This document shows positions 62,105 through 64,000 of a stretch of 64,000 bases of DNA, in pieces. Every line of letters starts with the position of its first letter. The first letter of the stretch is position 1. The position numbers and the translations under genes were made by a program. This stretch comes from Couchioplanes caeruleus (lineage in GTDB: Bacteria; Actinomycetota; Actinomycetes; Mycobacteriales; Micromonosporaceae): the NCBI RefSeq assembly GCF_003751945.1, contig NZ_RJKL01000001.1, forward strand, positions 5,022,001-5,086,000. Direction: 5' to 3'. Below the pieces are notes generated by a model. That model was not told where the DNA came from. It saw only the letters and a list, made by a program, of their open reading frames with translations, and made no database searches.

Positions 62105-62938
62105 ATGACCGGGACTTTGATCACTGTCGCGCCCACCGGCGCGGAGAGCAGCAAGGCGGACGTACCAGCGCTGCCTGTGACGATCGATGAGCTTGTGGCG
62201 ACCGCCAAGGAGTGCGAGGCGCTGGGCGCGGCGATCATCCACGTCCACATCCGGGACGACGCGGCCGAGCCGACCCTCGACCAGGGCCGGCTTCGGGACA
62301 CCGTGGCCGCGCTGCGGCAGTCCACCGACCTGATCATCCAGCTCTCCTCGGGCGGGGCCGTCACCGATCCCGAGTCGGACCGGCTGGCCGTGCTCGACGC
62401 GCGCCCGGAGATGGCCTCCTGCACGATGGGCACGGTCAACTTCGGCGACGGCGTCTTCATGAACCGCGCGGGGTTCATCGTCGACCTGCACACCCGGATG
62501 CAGGAGCGGGGCATCGTCCCCGAGTACGAGATCTTCGACCTGGGCCAACTCACCAGCCTGCAGCGCCTGCTCGACAAGCACGGCCTGCCGTTCGGCGGGC
62601 ATGTGCACGTGGACCTCGTGATGGGCGTGCCGGGCGGCATGCCGGGCACCGCGGAGGCGCTGGTCGCCTGCCACCGCGCGATCCGGGACCTGCCCGAGGG
62701 CACGACGTTCTCCGCCACCGGCATCGGGCGCAGCACGATCGCGGTCATGCTCGCGTCGCTGTCGGCCGGCGGTCACCTGCGGGTCGGCATGGAGGACACC
62801 ATCACGTACGCCAGGGGCCAGGCGGTCGAGTCGAACATGCAGCTCGTCGCGCGGGCGGTCGGGTTCGCCCAGCTCGCCCAGCGCCCGCCGCTGAGCACCG
62901 CGGAGGCGCGCGCGCTGCTCGGCGTACCGGCTCGATGA
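62105..62938 (+). CDS. BKACE-family beta-keto acid cleavage enzyme
   Basis: A 277-residue TIM-barrel protein of the BKACE (3-keto-5-aminohexanoate cleavage) family. Metal ligands are expected in HVHIRD and HVHVDLVMG. TLITVAPTGAESSKADVPAL and ASCTMGTVNFGDGVF are family segments. It condenses or cleaves beta-keto acids with acetyl-CoA; the exact substrate is unknown. The stop overlaps the asparaginase ATG by 4 bp. Confidence 0.9.
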   Translation: MTGTLITVAPTGAESSKADVPALPVTIDELVATAKECEALGAAIIHVHIRDDAAEPTLDQGRLRDTVAALRQSTDLIIQLSSGGAVTDPESDRLAVLDARPEMASCTMGTVNFGDGVFMNRAGFIVDLHTRMQERGIVPEYEIFDLGQLTSLQRLLDKHGLPFGGHVHVDLVMGVPGGMPGTAEALVACHRAIRDLPEGTTFSATGIGRSTIAVMLASLSAGGHLRVGMEDTITYARGQAVESNMQLVARAVGFAQLAQRPPLSTAEARALLGVPAR

Positions 62939-63867
62939 TCCTCGCGGAGGTCGTGCGTTCGGGCTTCGTGGAGGGCATCCATCACGGTTCGGTGGTAGTG
63001 CTCGACGCCTCCGGTGCGGTGGTCTCCTCGGCGGGCGACGTGACGGGCCCGATGTTCCCCCGTTCCTCGAACAAGCCGATGCAGACCGTGGGCATGCTGC
63101 GGGCGGGGCTGCGCACCGACGACCCCGCGGACCTCGCGCTGATCAGCGGCAGCCATTCCGGCGAGCCGTTCCACGTCGACCGGGTCCGCTCGATCCTGCG
63201 TACGGCCGGCCTCACCGAGGACGCCCTGCTCTGCCCGGAGGACCTGCCGCTCGCCGAGAGTGCCCGGCATGCCGTGATCGTCGCGGGCGGTGCCGGGAAG
63301 CGGGTCTACATGAACTGCTCCGGCAAGCACGCCGGCATGCTGGCCACCTGCGTGGTCAACGGCTGGCCGCTGGACGACTACCGGGACGCCAAGCACCCGC
63401 TGCAGGGCGTCCTGGCCGAGGCCGTGACGGACCTGGCCGGCGAGCCGATCGCCGCGACCGGCATCGACGGCTGCGGCGCGCCGGTCTTCGGTTTCTCCCT
63501 GACCGCGCTGGCCCGGGGTTTCCACCGGCTGGCCGCGGCGCCGGACGGGCCCGAGCGCGCGGTGGCCGACGCCATCCGGGCGCATCCGGAGCTGGTGGCC
63601 GGGACCGGTCAGGACGACACGCTGTTGATGCGCGGCGTGCCCGGCCTGCTGGCCAAGGGTGGCGCCGAGGGGGTCGTGGCCGTGGCGGTGCCGGGTGCCG
63701 GCGCGGTGGCCATCAAGATCGCCGACGGCGGGATGCGGGCGCGGACGCCGGTGCTGGTCTCGGCGCTGCGCCGGCTCGGCGTCGATGCTCCCGTCCTGGA
63801 CGAGCTGGCCACCGTGCCGCTGCTGGGTGGCGGCGTCCGGGTCGGCGAGGTGCGCGCGGCCTGGTGA
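62935..63867 (+). CDS. L-asparaginase II family protein
   Basis: A 310-residue protein of the asparaginase_II family. Signature segments are SGSHSGEPFHVDRVRSIL, NCSGKHAGML, DGCGAPVFGFSL and GTGQDDTLLMRGVPGLLAK. These enzymes hydrolyse asparagine or a related amide. ATG 62935 overlaps the BKACE stop by 4 bp. A long palindrome follows 10 bp after the stop. Confidence 0.9.
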   Translation: MILAEVVRSGFVEGIHHGSVVVLDASGAVVSSAGDVTGPMFPRSSNKPMQTVGMLRAGLRTDDPADLALISGSHSGEPFHVDRVRSILRTAGLTEDALLCPEDLPLAESARHAVIVAGGAGKRVYMNCSGKHAGMLATCVVNGWPLDDYRDAKHPLQGVLAEAVTDLAGEPIAATGIDGCGAPVFGFSLTALARGFHRLAAAPDGPERAVADAIRAHPELVAGTGQDDTLLMRGVPGLLAKGGAEGVVAVAVPGAGAVAIKIADGGMRARTPVLVSALRRLGVDAPVLDELATVPLLGGGVRVGEVRAAW

Positions 63868-63877
63868 CCCGGTTCAC

Positions 63878-63914
63878 GCTAACTCTTGCAAGCGTTTTGC
63901 TTGCAACAGTTAGC
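63878..63914. promoter_or_regulatory. 16-bp palindrome upstream of the XRE regulator
   Basis: Left arm GCTAACTCTTGCAAGC (63878-63893), 5-nt loop, right arm GCTTGCAACAGTTAGC (63899-63914), one mismatch. It is AT-richer than terminators nearby and contains TTGCAAGC/GCTTGCAA. It overlaps the promoter zone of the next gene (TACCTT at 63924-63929), so an operator is likelier than a terminator; it could be both. Confidence 0.8.
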
Positions 63915-63936
63915 ACCTCGGGCTACCTTCGTAGGC

Positions 63937-64000
63937 GTGGCCACACCCAAGGATCTGCCCCAGGACATCGGCTCGTTCATCCGAGACCTGCGGCAGACCG
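63937..64000 (+). CDS. XRE-family regulator, N-terminal fragment
   Basis: The first 21 codons (VATPKDLPQDIGSFIRDLR) of a helix-turn-helix protein cut by the window edge. From memory this N-terminus is shared by a family of actinobacterial XRE regulators that continue into a HTH. GTG 63937 follows TACCTT by 7 nt. The large palindrome upstream may be its own operator. Confidence 0.65.
   Translation, partial: MATPKDLPQDIGSFIRDLRQT

Overview
The window is high-GC actinobacterial chromosome. A mycothiol synthase gene (mshD), the orphan regulator glnR, a PHO-box-controlled pst operon, CIRCE-controlled groEL and many GTG starts together suggest Micromonosporales, perhaps Actinoplanes-like; the genus is inference. 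Coding density is very high, many genes overlap by 4 bp (ATGA or GTGA), and many starts lie 6-9 nt after a TAnnnT box, which points to widespread leaderless mRNAs. I saw no rRNA, tRNA, insertion sequence, prophage or CRISPR array. Most of the window is core chromosome with small accessory pockets.

Layout. 1-2.9 kb: the end of a NarL-type sensor kinase with an in-frame stop, its response regulator, a GNAT enzyme and a Gly/Leu-rich secreted protein. 3-8.2 kb: a TrkA-type channel protein, a DUF4032 kinase-like protein, a secreted serine protease and a PAP2 phosphatase. 8.1-12.1 kb: an amino-sugar catabolic operon (nagA, ROK kinase, SIS protein) divergent from a DeoR regulator. 12.1-16.6 kb: an operon for an extracytoplasmic hydrolase fused to an ABC ATPase, its permease and a second hydrolase. 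17-22 kb: a CDC48-like AAA protein and a two-gene ABC exporter. 22-26.5 kb: thrC under a SAM-I riboswitch, then groEL behind two CIRCE elements. 26.5-35 kb: an MFS pump facing an HxlR-peroxiredoxin fusion, glpD, an HD protein, a PrsW-like protease, a lone GroES-like gene and an AI-2E family protein. 35-40.8 kb: a lipoprotein, a DinG-type helicase, a DUF402 protein, an ECF41 sigma factor and an apparent PI-PLC/GDPD-like pseudoenzyme.

40.8-54 kb is a phosphate and nitrogen block: a low-affinity phosphate transporter with its DUF47 partner, pstSCAB, mshD and glnR. 11-bp-periodic PHO-box repeats lie before both phosphate transporters. Between them are a methyltransferase, DoxX, acetyltransferase, Gfo/Idh/MocA and Nudix genes, and a BNR-repeat membrane protein broken by a -1 frameshift at an A4 run. 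54-64 kb holds a membrane protein, an LmeA-like protein, a leaderless cysteine-rich leader ORF before a rhodanese and DUF1416 pair, a DsrE protein, a nitrobindin, an aminodeoxychorismate lyase-like gene, a Fur-family regulator, ygfZ (preceded by two tandem mini-ORFs), a BKACE enzyme, an asparaginase and the start of an XRE regulator behind a large palindrome.

The most unusual items are the Cys-codon leader with two mutually exclusive hairpins, the 41-bp tandem re-initiation cassettes before ygfZ, the hydrolase-ABC fusion operon, the SAM-I riboswitch on thrC, the frameshifted BNR protein, the phospholipase-like pseudoenzyme and a perfect 18-bp hairpin inside the pstC coding start. All family assignments come from reading the sequence and from memory; no database search was run.
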